From Strigomonas culicis (lineage: Eukaryota > Euglenozoa > Kinetoplastea > Trypanosomatida > Trypanosomatidae), in the NCBI GenBank assembly GCA_000482145.1, contig AUXH01000038.1, positions 1 through 60,158 of the forward strand: a stretch of DNA of 60,158 nucleotides, read 5' to 3'. The notes under the pieces were generated by a model. It searched no databases, had not been told where the DNA came from, and saw only the letters and a list, made by a program, of their open reading frames with translations. The position numbers and the translations under genes were made by a program. Positions 36,261-49,100 of this stretch are shown here, one piece after another; position 1 is the stretch's first letter, and every line of letters begins with the position of its first letter.

Positions 36261-38678
36261 CTAGGTTGCTCTCTCTCTCAAAAATGCGCAACTCGCGTTC
36301 TCCAAACTACGATTTAGGTCACAGAAGCTCGCCTGAAGCCGCTGCAGTGATCGCAGGGACGGCTGCCTCTCACTGCCTCTCTTTCTGTCCCTGCCGCGAC
36401 GGTCAGCGGGCGGCGGACTTGCTTCGGGCTGGGCCGGGGCCGCGCTGGGCACGTGCACCGGGATCACCACGTTCCCGCTGGTCGCGTGCATCTGCAGCAC
36501 GAGGTCCGAGATGGTGCCGAGCAGCTTGTTGTTGTTTTCGAACGTGTTGCACAGCAGCGCTGACACAGCACTCAGGTGGTCGTCGAGCGTGAGCGCCTCG
36601 TCGTCCTCCTCGTCCCCTCTCTTGGTGCGCGACAGCCCGCTGCGGGTGACCGACTCCCGGGAGGCGTACCCGTGGGCGCGCAGCAGGTCCAGCAGGGACA
36701 GCACCCCCACATCGAGGTCCTCCGCCGCCCCGCTGCTCTGCCGCGGAAGCAGCAGCGGGGCGCCTTCGGCCTCTGGGGTGGTGGCCGCATCCTTCTCGGG
36801 GTCCTCGTACCGTGCCGCGCGCAGCGCCTCCTGCTCCCTCAGCGCGGTGTAGTAGACCTCGTTGAAGTGGAGCAGCTCCGCGCTCGACGCGACGACGGAG
36901 CGGAAGTGGCGGTCGTTCGCGACGGCCGTGATCTGCACGGACTCGAAGTGGCTCAGCAGGTGCGAGAAGAAGAGATCGGGAAAGGGCGTCCGCATGAGCT
37001 GCGCGCCGAGGGGCGAGGGCGACAGGAGCCGCTGCGAGATGGGACTCCCGTCGAGCGTCGCCGCAGGGCGGGCGTACGGAAGCTGCGACTCGTGCAAGGA
37101 AGCGGAGTCGAGATGCTTGCTGCCCACCCTCGCGGGCGCGTCGACGCTGGGCTCGGCGTGCGGCAGGGGCGGGGACGCCGTAGGCGTTGGCGTCGCGGTG
37201 CACTCCGCCACCGGGCTCCGCGCGTGCCGCGAGCCGCTGTGAACCTCTTCCTCCTCGTCGGAGGGCATGGGCGGCAGGTGGAGCGTGTGAATGACATCGC
37301 GTGCCTGCAGCGCGACGGAGCGGACGATCATGAAGCGGACGACGTCGCGCACGAGATGCGGTACCATTTTTTGTACGTTGGCATCCTTCCGTACCCCCAC
37401 CTCGGCCAGAGTCAGCTGCAGCTGCTCCTTCGCCATGGAGAGCGCCTCGCGGCTCTGGACAAGCAGGCGGAGGAACTGTCGGCCAGCGGTGGCGTCTGGG
37501 GGAGCCGCTTCGGATATCGCGTATGCGAAGTAGTCTGTCGCCAGAGCACGACGTTGGGCTTCGCGCTGTTGCTGCACCATGGCGGTCTCACCGAACGCAC
37601 CGGTCTGGAAGATATGGCTCTTCTTGCCATGACTCCGGTCGCAGTTGAAGTGCGTTTCGGAAATCCACGTCCCGAGGGCACGCCAGCACTGGAGGTCGCT
37701 CACATCCACGAACTTGTCGGACACCATGTCGCTCGAGATGCCATCCTGGAATTGACTGAGCCGCACGACGTCGCGCCGTATGCGCTGCACGGCGCTGTGG
37801 GGGGTCGTGGACGGTGGGTCCTCGTCCCTGCGGATGTTCCCCTCCGCATCCGTGCTGACCACGTCGCCGCCAAGCATCGTCTCGATGCTGGCCTGCAGTA
37901 GCATAGAGAAGTCTTCCGCCCTCACCTCCGCGTCGGCACACCCGCCGTCGTGCAGAAAGGCGAGGACCGCCTGTTCCGCCGCGCGCTCGCCGCCGGCCGG
38001 CGACGTCGCTGTCCGGGCTGCGCCGTCCTCTGCGCGTGTCCGCGCGATCAGCTCCATGGCGCTCTGCAGCACCGCCACCTCCAGCTCCTTCTGCCGGCAG
38101 CCGCGGAGGAAGCGCGGATAGGTCAGCGCCAGCTCCTCGCGCAGTGCGGCGCTACGCGCAAAGTGTTCCACGAAGTGCTGCAGCGTCCAGTGGTAGAGCT
38201 CACTCTCGGCCGCCTTCGTCGCCGCGCGGCCCCTGCTGCCGTGGCTGTGTACACTACAGTCGCTGCGCGACGCGCATGGCTCCGTGTTGGACGAGTGGCG
38301 CGAGTGCCGCCGTTCGTCCTCCTGCTGCTTCTTACGCCACTCCTTCTGCGTATGCTCGGTCCGCCTCTGGTCGAACATGTTGATGAGGCAATGCGTGTTG
38401 GGCGTGAGCGGATCCAGCGGGTCCGGCAGCGGCGCCGGTGGCAGGCTCTCCATCGCGTTGATCACACTATCGGAGAAGAAGACGGAATCGGTGCAGGGCA
38501 GCTGGTGGCCCGCCGAATCCGGCTCCGCGAAGGGGGTCATCATGTCCTTCGCGTAAAGCGAGGAGGCGTCGTTGAATGTGGTGTCGGTGGTGCTGTCTAT
38601 CGCCGGGGAGAGCCACTTGCTGTTACCGTCCTCAAGCTCTGTCTTGGCCTCGTCGACGAGGTACTGGAACTGTCGCAG

Positions 38679-38709
<31 letters not shown>

Positions 38710-41700
38710 GTCTTCGCGAAAAAGTGACAGCTGCTGTCCGTGCTCTTCGTTGTGTCCTCCTTGTCCACCTCCTCGCGCCCGTGGGCACTGTTGAACTGCG
38801 CGGTGCTTGCCTGCCCGCTCGCGTTGCTGTTCGGTGAGCCCGCGTTCTTCACCGCGGGTATCTCCTTGGGCGCGGCTGCGCTCAGGGCCTCGAACGTGTG
38901 GCTCGGCTCCGCGGTGATGCACGTGCCAAGCGCGGGGTCCATTTGATCACTGCCGCTGTCATCCAGGCTGTTGGGGTCCATGTAGCGCCGCGTCGTGTTA
39001 AACCGCTCCTCGTTCGGCTTTGCAGTGCTCTCCTGCCACGTGGGCGACTCGTGCGGCGCCAGCGGGCACGGCACGGGGTGCGTCCCATCCGCGCGATCGA
39101 GCGTCCCAGCCCGCTCGGCCTGGCCGCTGAACACCGGCCACGTGCTCGTGAGACGGGACGGCGCGGGCTCCATGTTGGGGTGGCTCAGCTCCTGCGCCTC
39201 GCTGCTCTCCACGTGGTCGCCCGACGGCGCCGGCGTGGCCATGGTGGCCATGTCCTCCTTGGCGTTGTCCAGATCGCGCGAGGCGTTGAGCCGCTCGTTC
39301 GAGCCGGACCCGGCCGACCGCGGCGGCTGCAACAGGGGCTCCACCAGCGCCTGGCTGTGCGGCATGAGGTGGTCGAGCGGCCCGGTGCCGGCGAGCACGC
39401 CGGTGCTACGCCGACTGCGGAGGAGCTTCTGGCTGACCTCGTCCAGCACGCCGCGGATGGCCTCCGCGCTGAACACGAGCAGATTGATCTTCTTGCGCGT
39501 GTCGATCTCGGCCCGCTGCATGTGCTCGCCGGCCTGCCGGATGATGGCCACCATCGGGGCCGCGATGGACAGCAGGTGCTCGCGCAGCTCTGCCTTTTGC
39601 TGCCCGATCGCCGGGAGCGCCTCTTCTTCCGCCGTGTCGGGCGCGAAGACGACCTGGAGCAGTCGTGCCTGCAGCCGCGCCGTGCAGCAGAGGTTGAAGA
39701 GGATCTCCGTGTGCATGCCCTGGCTGTCGGCGGGAATGCGGCGGTTCGTGTGGTCGAGGTCGGCGAAGAAGAGCCGCGTCGCTTCCTCGAGGTCGTCCAG
39801 CTCTTCCAGCGGCCGCGCCTGAGAGTGCAGGGAGAGCGTGGATCCGACGGAGCCCGGCGCCGGGCCCACCGCGCGGCCCCCGCGCCCGCCGCCGGCCGCC
39901 GCAAAAAGATTGCCGCCGACAAACGGCGCGGAGGGCAGCTCCGTTGCGGAAGGAAACAGAGCCGACGGCGGCGACGCCCGCGCCATCGCCATCGCGGCCT
40001 GTTGGGCGCTCGACAGCGGCGGCGGGATGTACGAGGCAAGGCACTGTGCCTGCGTCGTGCTGTCGTCCGCGAAGGCCATGGGGTATATGATCTTGGTGGG
40101 CGTGGTGCGCGGCCGCGCCGTGCGGTCCAGCCACGGCGCATCTCCGCCACCGGCCGCCGACTTAGCCAGCGGGTTCTCAATGTCCCTGTGGCAGTGGTCG
40201 GCTTCACTGAGTGGCGGTGGGGGCAGGTAGGGGTGCTGCTGGTTCACCGCGTTCATCGTGGCGCTGCGCGTGTTCTCCCCCTCGACGAACCCCGTGTAGT
40301 GCACCAGCGAGCTGCGCGCCGCGCCGTCGAGCCCGCTCTTGAGCGACGGGTCCCCGTCCGCGTAACACACGATGCTGTTGTTCTGCGTGCTGCCGTTGGA
40401 GGCCTGGCCCGGCGTGGGGCCCGGCGACCCCGCCTGCTGCTCGTGGAAGTTGAGGGGCTGGTAGTACGCGGAGTGGCAGGTGTACGGCGGGCACGAGAGG
40501 GGGACGGAGCCGTGGGAGCCGTGGGCGCCGTGGTCGGGCGTGGCGCCCGCGTACGCCTCGAAGGCCGGTGGCGCCACGTCCGTGGCGCCCAATGGCTGCT
40601 CGCCGTTGTACGACAGCGCCGGGTTGTCGTTCTGGCTGTTGAGGCTGGCGCTGGAGTAGGGGGTGTGCACGTAGGCGGCGGCGCTGCCGTCATTGCTGGA
40701 CTTGCTGCGCTGATGGGGCGCGTCGCCGCGCCGCAGCGGGTGGGCGGGGCCGTGGTGGTCCTGCCGCCCGCGCGCGGTGGGCGACCCCTCGCTGCTGCCC
40801 TCCAGGATGTACTCGCCCACGTACATGGGCAGCGGCGTGCGGCCGGCGGGTGGCACGAGTGCGGTCTGCAGTGGTGCGTTCAGCCGCGCGTCGCCGCCGG
40901 AGGGGAAGGCGTGGCTCTCGCCGCAGGGGCTCACGAGCTGCAGGCTCTGTAGGCTCACGCTCCGCGCCATCTGCGCGAGGCTCGCGGTGCTGCCGAGGGG
41001 GTGGGTCGCGAAGGGGCTGCGCGACGCGCTGGCCGCGCCGCTGCCCACCACGCTCGCCCGCCGCCCGTGGCCGGGATGCACGTCACCGAGTGGCGTCCGC
41101 TCCGCGGCGGAGACGGAGCCGCACGTTTGGCTCGGCCATCGCCCGGCCGCCAGGTTACCGGCCGTCGCGGAGACGGTGGGCGACCGCAGCGGGAAGGGCG
41201 GAACGTAGGCGCCCGCGCCGGCGGCGCTGCTGTTGTTGCCGCCGCTCGTCGTACCGTTGCCGGAGGCGCCCTGCGTGGGCGGCGGCGTGAAGGGGGGCAT
41301 CATATAGCTGTTCGACAGGTTGTGCCCGCTCGCCCCGAAGGCGCACAGGCTCTGCATGTACGGGGACTGCATGGCCAGCTGAGCGATGAAGGAGTTGTCC
41401 TGGGACATCGACATCCAGTCCGCGGCGGCGTAGTTCCAGTACGGGTAGCGCGCCGCCCGCGTGGGTGAGATGGCGGTCCGTGGAACCGCGTTGGACGCGG
41501 TCTGGCTCCCGGCCGCGTCTGACGTGGAGGGCACGGACAAGCTGCGGGAGTCGAGGAGGATCCCCTTGGCGTCGCCGCGCGGCGCCGGCGCCGCCCCGGC
41601 TGCATTGATGGCCTGCGCGGCCTCCTCATCTCCCGTCCCGCTGTCCCTGCGTCCGGCCGGTGCGATGGCAACGGGCTGCCGCGTGGTAGGGGTGGACGCG

Positions 41701-42071
41701 TTAACCGAAGGGCCATGCGGCGGCCAGTGACGACCGCTCGCGGCTGCCGCGCGCACGCTGCTCTCCTCGCTGCTCGCGGAGGGACTCGGTGGCGTGACCA
41801 GCGTCGCGTCCTTGTTGGGCGCATTCGCGCGCTCCTGGCTGCGGCTCTGGATGATAAGTGTGGGCTCCGTCGCGCTCTCGCGGGAGGCCACCGTCGGGTA
41901 GCTCGAGACGGCTGGCAGCGGGGTCCGCGGCGGCGTCTGCCACTCCGTATTCTTCGTCGGCATGCGCCAGCTATCAGTGGACGCGACGGAGGGCTGCTGG
42001 GCGAGACCGTGCTCCCCCTCCGGCTTCTTCGCAAACTTGGACGCGGAATTAACACTGCTCATGCTGCTCAT
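36261..42071 (-). CDS. Large mostly disordered protein of unknown function, 1936 aa
   Basis: No family recognised. The start is the ATG of MSSMSSVNS at 42069-42071, 16-18 nt after a strong acceptor. Residues 1 to about 750 are Ser/Pro/Gly/His/Tyr-rich and look disordered. A helical block follows at about 755-890 (FADLDHTNRRI; LFNLCCTARLQARLLQVVF; INLLVFSAEAIRGVLDEVSQKLL), then another disordered stretch with a run of nine CAG-encoded Gln near 1122-1130. Helical, globular-looking segments return at about 1275-1600 (YHWTLQHFVEHFARSAAL; VDVSDLQCWRALGTWI; MVPHLVRDVVRFMIVRSVAL) and near the C-terminus. Alternation of conserved-looking helices with long low-complexity loops suggests a scaffold or regulatory protein, which is inference only. 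Confidence 0.87.
38682..38708 (-). repeat. Pure (CAG)9 coding microsatellite
   Basis: Encodes nine consecutive Gln in the 1936-aa protein; unlike the mixed CAA/CAG tract in the OsmC-like gene, this one is uninterrupted and so prone to slippage. Confidence 0.95.
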
Positions 42072-42087
42072 CACGAGGCGATGGCAG

Positions 42088-42127
42088 CTACAATGATAAT
42101 AAGAAAAAGGGTAAAAAAGAAAAAAAA
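42088..42127 (-). other. Predicted spliced-leader acceptor of the 1936-aa gene
   Basis: TTTTTTTTCTTTTTTACCCTTTTTCTTATTATCATTGT on the transcribed strand ends in AG at 42088-42089; 5' UTR of about 16 nt. Confidence 0.7.
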
Positions 42128-42266
42128 CTAAGCAAAAAAAAAGTAAAAATTAAAGTACAACAGGATCGTATGACAATGAGTGGCGTTAGCCGTGTACAAC
42201 TGAATTAGAGTATCACTGTAAGCAAACAAACCAACAAACAGAAAATAATATGCTAAAATATAGTGT

Positions 42267-42291
42267 CGGGTATCGTATATTTCGATACCTG
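42267..42291. repeat. Stem-loop, 7-bp perfect core
   Basis: GGTATCG and CGATACC flank a seven-nt AT-rich loop, with one further C-G pair outside a wobble position. It lies in the promoter-proximal part of the spacer, upstream of the acceptor of the 1936-aa gene. Confidence 0.55.
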
Positions 42292-43147
42292 TATTTATGA
42301 TATATAAAAAAAATCAAAAATCAAAACGAAATAACCCCCAAATCAGCAACAATGCCCAAAGAAGGGACGATCTATCTCTCTATATATAATACTAAAAAAA
42401 AAAGGAAAATAAAAAGACAATGCTTCCAAAATTGCACTGTATATAGTTAAAAAAAGGTAATACAAATCGATCGAGTAAAAGTATAGATTTCAGTCGTTTA
42501 TGTTTTCCTACCTTCCGTTGTTGGTAGGAGGTAGTTTTTTTTTTTGTGTATTTCCTTTATTGTTCACAGAAATCTCAACAATAAAAAAGAATAGCAAACA
42601 CAAAACAAACAAAAAAAATACAAACCAACAGGAAATAAAACTAGACAATGCACTCAAAATCAGTGTATTAAACACACACACACACGCAGTATAATGAAGA
42701 TTAAAAAAGAACAGGAAAAAAAAAGGAGCAAAAAAGGGATATAGAAAAACAAAAGTGGACTTTAGTCCTCACAAAGCTAATTACTATTTTCTATGGAGAT
42801 GGTTACGTGAGACAAGAGGTGAAGAAGCAAATACTAACTGCAGCAGTAGTCAACGAATGCTCATACACAGACACACACACATATATATCATAGTATAGAC
42901 GAAAAAGGGACATTTGTTGGGTGATATTGTCCCACAAATGGAGGGGTGCGTTATCTACAGAAAACAAAAAAAAAACAATGAATCATGAGTGCTTACAACT
43001 GTGCTTAGTGTTCATGCTTCTAACAACGAAATGCAAAAAAGAAAAAGATAGCGAAGAAGAAAACAAAACAATGCTACTAGTTAAAATCTCTATTTCCTTT
43101 TACTTCAGTTTTCTTCCATTGCTTCTCACTCTTTTTTCTTTTTCTTT

Positions 43148-46100
43148 CTAGCGCGATTCCTTGGCATCGTAGTCATCCAATTTGATGACATGGATAACGT
43201 TCTGCGGCAGGCCAATTTGCCCGTCCAGCCAGACACTGCCGTTGTTCCTGATTTCAGAGTCCGTGCACACCTTGCAGAGCTCGTGCCACGTGAGGTGGTG
43301 CGCCGCGTTGCCAATTGTCACGAGTCCCTCGCGTGGCGGCGGCAGCGGCATCGGCGGGTCCGCCTCCAGGTAGAGCGTGCGCAGCTGCTCCACCTCCACA
43401 CAGTTGCTGCACATAGAGGCGAGCCGCTGCCGCCGCATGATGTACTGGCTCGCCGCGCCGAACTGCTGCAGCAGGTCGAGGGCGGGGGACTCCACCGCGC
43501 TGCGCCGCGAGCGCTCCGCGGCGGAGGGGCTGTTGTCGCCGCGGTGTGTGGCGACGTTGTACGTCGGCCACGCGTTCGTCGCGCGGAGGGCGTGTCGCAG
43601 GAAGAGGAACGCGAACTGCTTCACCTCGCTCGGCGAGCTCTGCGCGAGGAAGTGCTCGAAGGAGAGCTTCTGCGAGAGCGTGGCGATGCGCTGGATCTGC
43701 TCCCGCGTCGCACCGGCCGGCAGCCACACGCTGCCGCCGCCGCTGCGCTGCAGCACACCCCTGGCGCCGTCCGGCGGCGCGTTCTGGTCCTTCGCGAAGC
43801 GCGCCTCGCGGCGGCGGCCCTGTCGCGCCTTCTGGCGCTGCGGGTTGAAGCTGCCCTCCCCGCGTCCGACGAGCGGCAGGTGCACCTGCAGCAAGTCCGT
43901 CATGAAGCCCTTCACGACGCGCAGCCCGGCCGCCTGCAGCAGGTTGGGCAGCTGCCGCCGCAGGCGGTCCTTGTACTGCTGCTGGTAGCACTCCGCGAGC
44001 ATCCAGATGGACTGGCAGACGTTCGTCTGGTCGATCGCCGGCCAGTTGAAGTGCGCGTCGCGGATGGAGCGAATGAGCAGACTGAAGATGCCCAGCGACT
44101 TCCAGATCGGGTCGTTCTTCGAGCCGGGCGATCGGTAGAGTGAGATGGACACGAGCAGCTTCTCGACGTAGAAGCGGCTCATGAAGACGACCTGGTGCGT
44201 CCACTCCACCTCCGCGCGCTTCTTCTTGCGCCGCTTGAGCAGCTGCAGCATCTTCGCCTTGTTCGCCTCGCGCGCGGCCGTCGCGGCCGGCACGGCCGAC
44301 GGCCGCGCGTGCAGGCTGGGGTTCGCCGTCGTGGGACTGCTGTCATCGCCCCCCGCGCTGCCGGCGGCCGCCACCGCGACGGAGTCCTTCACCCACGGAC
44401 ACGACTCCGTAAAGGTGGTCTTGAGGGGGTTCGCGTTGCGGCTGTGGCTTGCGTTGCGGCGCACGGCGGCGTCGCTCGCGGCCTTGCCGCGCTGCCGGCT
44501 CTGCCGCGCGCCAATGCCCCACGCCTCCGTCATCATGCTCATGTACTCCAGCGTGTCGTACAGGAAGGAGTCCTCCAGGTGCAGCTCCATCGGCGCTAGG
44601 ATGGCGGTCACATCCGGCAGGATGAGGATGGGCGTGGTGCGCATGAGGTTCCGCGTCATCCGCGCGTACGTGGCCGACACGGTGTCCACCAGCTGAAAGA
44701 CGACCTTTTCCTTCATCGTCGGCCGCTCGTCATCGATCTGGATGGTGTTCAGCCGTATGTCGATGCGCTGTTTGTCGCCCTTAAAGCTGTTCGCGGCCGC
44801 ACCCGCGTCGCCCTCCGTTACCAGCGCGCCCTGCTCGTACGACACCTCAATCGGCTTCACCGTCAGGAGGATGTGGTCTGTGCGGTCGAGCGTGGTGCAG
44901 AGCGCATACAGGGCGTCCATCGCAAAGCGGTAGTAGCACTGTGGGTAGAGCGAGCTGCAGTACGCGTCGATGGTTGGCTCGTTCGTGATGCTGATCGCGT
45001 AGCTGCTGCCGTGGATCCCGCGGACCCGCACGAAGAGCACCTTGCCGCTTGTCTCTGTCAGAACCATCTCCTGCTGAAACTGCGCCTGCGTGCTGCGCAT
45101 CGCGAGCCCGGGGTCGAAGTTGATCGTCACCGGCTCTGACAGGCGGCGTCGGTCGCCGTCGCAGGCCCACAGCATCAGCGTCGATGGCGACTGCGCGTTC
45201 TCCCACGTGTAGTTCTTCGTCGTCTTGGGATAGATGTTCATCGTGATGGGCAGCCCGCGCTGCTGCACGTACATCATGTAGTCCGTGCGGTTCTCCAGCA
45301 CGAAGGGCGCCACCTCGGCGATCGTCACGACCACGTAGAGCACACTCGTGGCGCGGCGGTAGCACGAGACGGTCATCACCTCCGTCTCCATCCGTTTCAT
45401 GTAGAGCTCCCCGTTCTTCTCGATGATGTCCTCCGGCTGAATCGGCGGCAGCACATCCGGTTTGTCGTACCTCGACTCCGATTTGGTGACGGCGGAGTGG
45501 CTCTCATTGGGCGGACTCTGTGGCCAGTAGTCGCTGAGCTTGCTCATCTTTTGGTGCCGTATGTTGAAGGAGTACTCGCCCATGCCCTCGATGCTAAAGC
45601 TCGTTGAGTACTGCGCGTCGGAAATGGCAGCGGCGGCATCCGCATCGAAGCACACCTGCAAGCGCGCCTCCCCAAACTCCTCCGCGTTCCTACTCACGAG
45701 GGCGGCGGACGCGCTGCCGTAGCTGCGTGTGTTGTGGCTCCGCTGCAACGTGGACAGGATCTGTACGGCGCCGCTGCCGACATGCACCTCCGGCGTGTCC
45801 TCGCGCTTCCCCACTTTGGTGCTGCTCGCCACCCCGACGTTCTGCGAAAAGCGAAAGCCGCGCGGCGACTGGTTGATAATAATCCACCGGGGCCGCAGGA
45901 CGATGTAGCGCGTGAACTCGCTCAGCTCGCCGGGCGCGAGCTCGACCGAGTAGGACAGCGTCAGATAGCGCTGCTTGTTGTTCGCACAGCTGCACACGAT
46001 GTAGCCGTCCTCGCGCAGCGTCGTGATGGGGATCGGGTCCGACCAGTTCGTCCACTGCAGCTGACCGCCCACGTCGGAATCGTAGCCGATGCGGGTGTAC

Positions 46101-49100
46101 AGCACGCACTTGTCGTCGCTCGTCTGATCCGTGTGCTCCGTGTTGTAGAGGAAGGGCTGGCCGTCGCTCGGCGTGATGCTGTTCTGGTCGGGGCGGATGA
46201 GACCGGCAATCGGCTGCACGTCCCCCCTTTGCGGGTTGCGGTCGGACATGAAGAGGACGTGCTGTGTTTGGTTGAAGATAAAGTAGGGGCACGTGATGGT
46301 CACCTCATCGTTCGCGTAGACGAGATTGAAGATGAGAGTATTGCCTGACCGCGCGTCCTCGAGCGTGATGCTCGTAGCGAGCGTCTTGTTGTTGTCGCTG
46401 CTCGGCGCAAAGATGCAGGCCGGCGCGAACCCCTTCGGCCCCAGGCCGACCTTACTTCCGTTGGGCAGCTCCACCTCCAGCGTCATGAAGATGTCATGCA
46501 GCGGGTCGATCTCCGTCACACCGTAGCTCACGTCGGGGTGGATGTGCAGGCTCTTGATGGCGTAGTACACGCAGCTCGAGGTTGCCATCTTCACCAGGTC
46601 GAGCGGCAGTGTCCACGGCGTCGCCAGCTTCTTCAAGTTGAGGTCTTTGTTGTTGCCGCTCGCCCCCGTGCGCGTGAGAAGCGTCACCTTGAGCGGTAAG
46701 TTGACCGCATTACGAATGAAGAAGGGTGCGGTAAAGGTGCACGCGCAGTCGTCTCCTAGCATAGACTCGTCCGACGTGGGGACCTCGTTCACCCGTTGCC
46801 ACCCGCGCTGCTGCGGCGGCTGCCGCACGTGCAGCAATAAGTAGGTGCACGGCGGCTGCGGGCTCGCCATGATGGTGTAGTCGTTCCCCTTGTACAGTGG
46901 CTTGACGGAGGAGCTAGCGCCGCTGATGCTACTCTTCTTTGTTTTGTCCGTCTGCCCCGCGTTGAAGGCGGTGCTGACGCACAGAAACGTCTGGCCTTGG
47001 AGATCTGGAAGGTTTTCGTAGCGGATGCCCAGGCCGCAGGACTGGGAGGCACCTTCCTCCCCCACTGGCACGAACTCGATGCGCTCGCGCAGCTGCTCGA
47101 CCGGGATGCACAGGGACTGCTGCGGCAGCACCTGGCCGATCCCATTGGCCAGGACGAGCGGAAAGTGCAGCTTGTTCTCCAGCGTCACGTTGCTGCGGAA
47201 GCGCACCTTCTTCATGCCCTCCCCGACGGACACCTCCACGATGAGCGGGTACGCCAGCGCCCCCTTGCGCAGCATCACCTGCTGTAGGCCTCTGTTGAAA
47301 ATGGGGATCATCTGCGGCTGCCCGCTCGCCGCCCCGCTGCTGCTCTTGGCTCCCCCGCCGGCCCGTTTCGTGTCGTCCGCACTGTCGCCGATGGAGAGAT
47401 AGATGCACTGCTGCGACGGCGGGATCTCGCGGCCGTTGATGCGCGGGAAGCTGAAGGCGAACTCCTGTCCAAGGCCCAACGACTGCGTCTTGGGGAAGCG
47501 GCCGGCGTCGCTGCTGTTCGTGGTGGTGAACTCGATCTTCAGCGGCGACATGAGCGCGAGCTGCTGCAGCTTGTAGGCGAAGAATTCTTCCTTCTCGGAC
47601 AGGTCGCGCTCCTCGGCCGCAAAGGTGTCCACGAGGAGCCGCTCCTTCTCGAAGTGGTCGCGCAGCAGCAGGAGCCGCCGCACGCTGTGGAGAAGGAAGG
47701 GCGAGACGTGCACGCGCGTCGGGCGCACGTGGACGCCGAAGCGAACGCTGTCGCGCTGCTCCGCCATGGAGTCGGGGAAGGCGTTCATGATGCTGCTGTT
47801 GCGCACCAGACTGCTCCGGTTGCTCACCTCCCGGCCCTTCTTCTGCTTGAAGACAAAGTCCGCCTCGACCTTCTCCAAAAAGGGCACCCATGCAGAGATG
47901 TCCATGTCGTAGTACTCCGCGGTGAAGTGGACGGAGAGGTGCCACTTGGTGGCCTCCCGCCGCTGCTCCCCAATAGGCGTGTGCACATGATCGAGCAGCA
48001 AATGAAACAGCGGCATGTCGACGGTCGCGCTGTCGTTAATGAAGAAGAAGCTGATAAACGGGAGCTCAAAAGAGAGGTAGGACACCGTCGGCAGGTCTGT
48101 GTCTGGAGGTTTCGGGGAAGCGTTCCCGCCGGCGGTGAGCGAGCTGTTAGCGTCGATGGGCTCCTGTGTCTTCACGCTCTCCTGCTTCTTTTCCGACGCA
48201 AGGAGGTCCGTAAAGGCGGCCACCTCGATGTTGCCCATGGCGACCCGGAGCGCACCGTCCGCGTGCTGGAACGCCTTTGTGCAGAGCGCTATATCAGAGT
48301 AGCGCAGACGTATCTCCACCCCCTCGGGCGCCTTCACCTCGAGCACCTGCTTTTGGATGGCGGTGGTGACGGCCCGTGCTGTTTCCGTCGCACGCGCGGT
48401 GGTGAACACGGCGGTCAGGCTGCAGTTGGAGGACAGCTCCGTCCGCTCCACCACGTCGTTGTTCGTCGTCGTGAACTCGCTGCAGAGCGAGCAGTCCTGC
48501 AGCTGAAACGTGGCCTTCATGCTGCTGTCTGCGCCGCTCTCCAAGCTGCCGCTGATGGTGGCCTGCAGGTGGAGGCACTGCGCGTACTGCTTGGCGGCCC
48601 GTGAGCCCTTGTGGCTGCTGCCCACCGTGGGCTGCGGCTCCGTCAGGTAGACATGCACGTTGCCCTTGGCATGGATCGTGCGGTGCAGCGCCAGCGGCGC
48701 CGCGGCGGCACTCCCCGACGCCGACGGCGCCGCCACCGCTGTGGACACAGCCGCGGCGGCCTCTGTCCCTAACAGGTTCTTGGCCTTGGGCGCCGGCTCG
48801 GTGAGCACGTACTCATTGCTTGGCCGGTCCGCAACGATGTAGGACCCGTTGCCGAGCGACGCATAGTAGTCCAGTGGCTGGCCGTGGAGGTGCAGCACGG
48901 CATTTACAATGCGCAGCGTCATGCCCTCGTCGACGCTCAGCAGCACCTCGCCCTTGTCCTTGAAGTGGATGTGGTGGCCGTTGCCGTTGATCGTGACGGT
49001 GTTGAAGAGCGTGTTCGCGACGTGCATCTTGATGCGCGCGTTGAGCACCAGATCCTTCGAGAGCGTCAGGTCGCGCTCGACAATTTGGACGTCGCGCAGG

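Larger units (their letters stand above)
42072..43147. other. Intergenic region, 1076 bp
   Basis: The longest spacer: 5' UTR of the 1936-aa gene and 3' UTR of the VPS13 gene. Very AT-rich, with A runs, short CA repeats (42672-42685 and about 42870-42882) and one stem-loop at 42267-42291. No gene seen. Confidence 0.6.

Noticed and set aside
38898..40952. 684-codon plus-strand frame over the 1936-aa gene
   Set aside because: Same reason: its borders fall inside the sense gene and the peptide is Arg/Val/Gly-rich without motifs.
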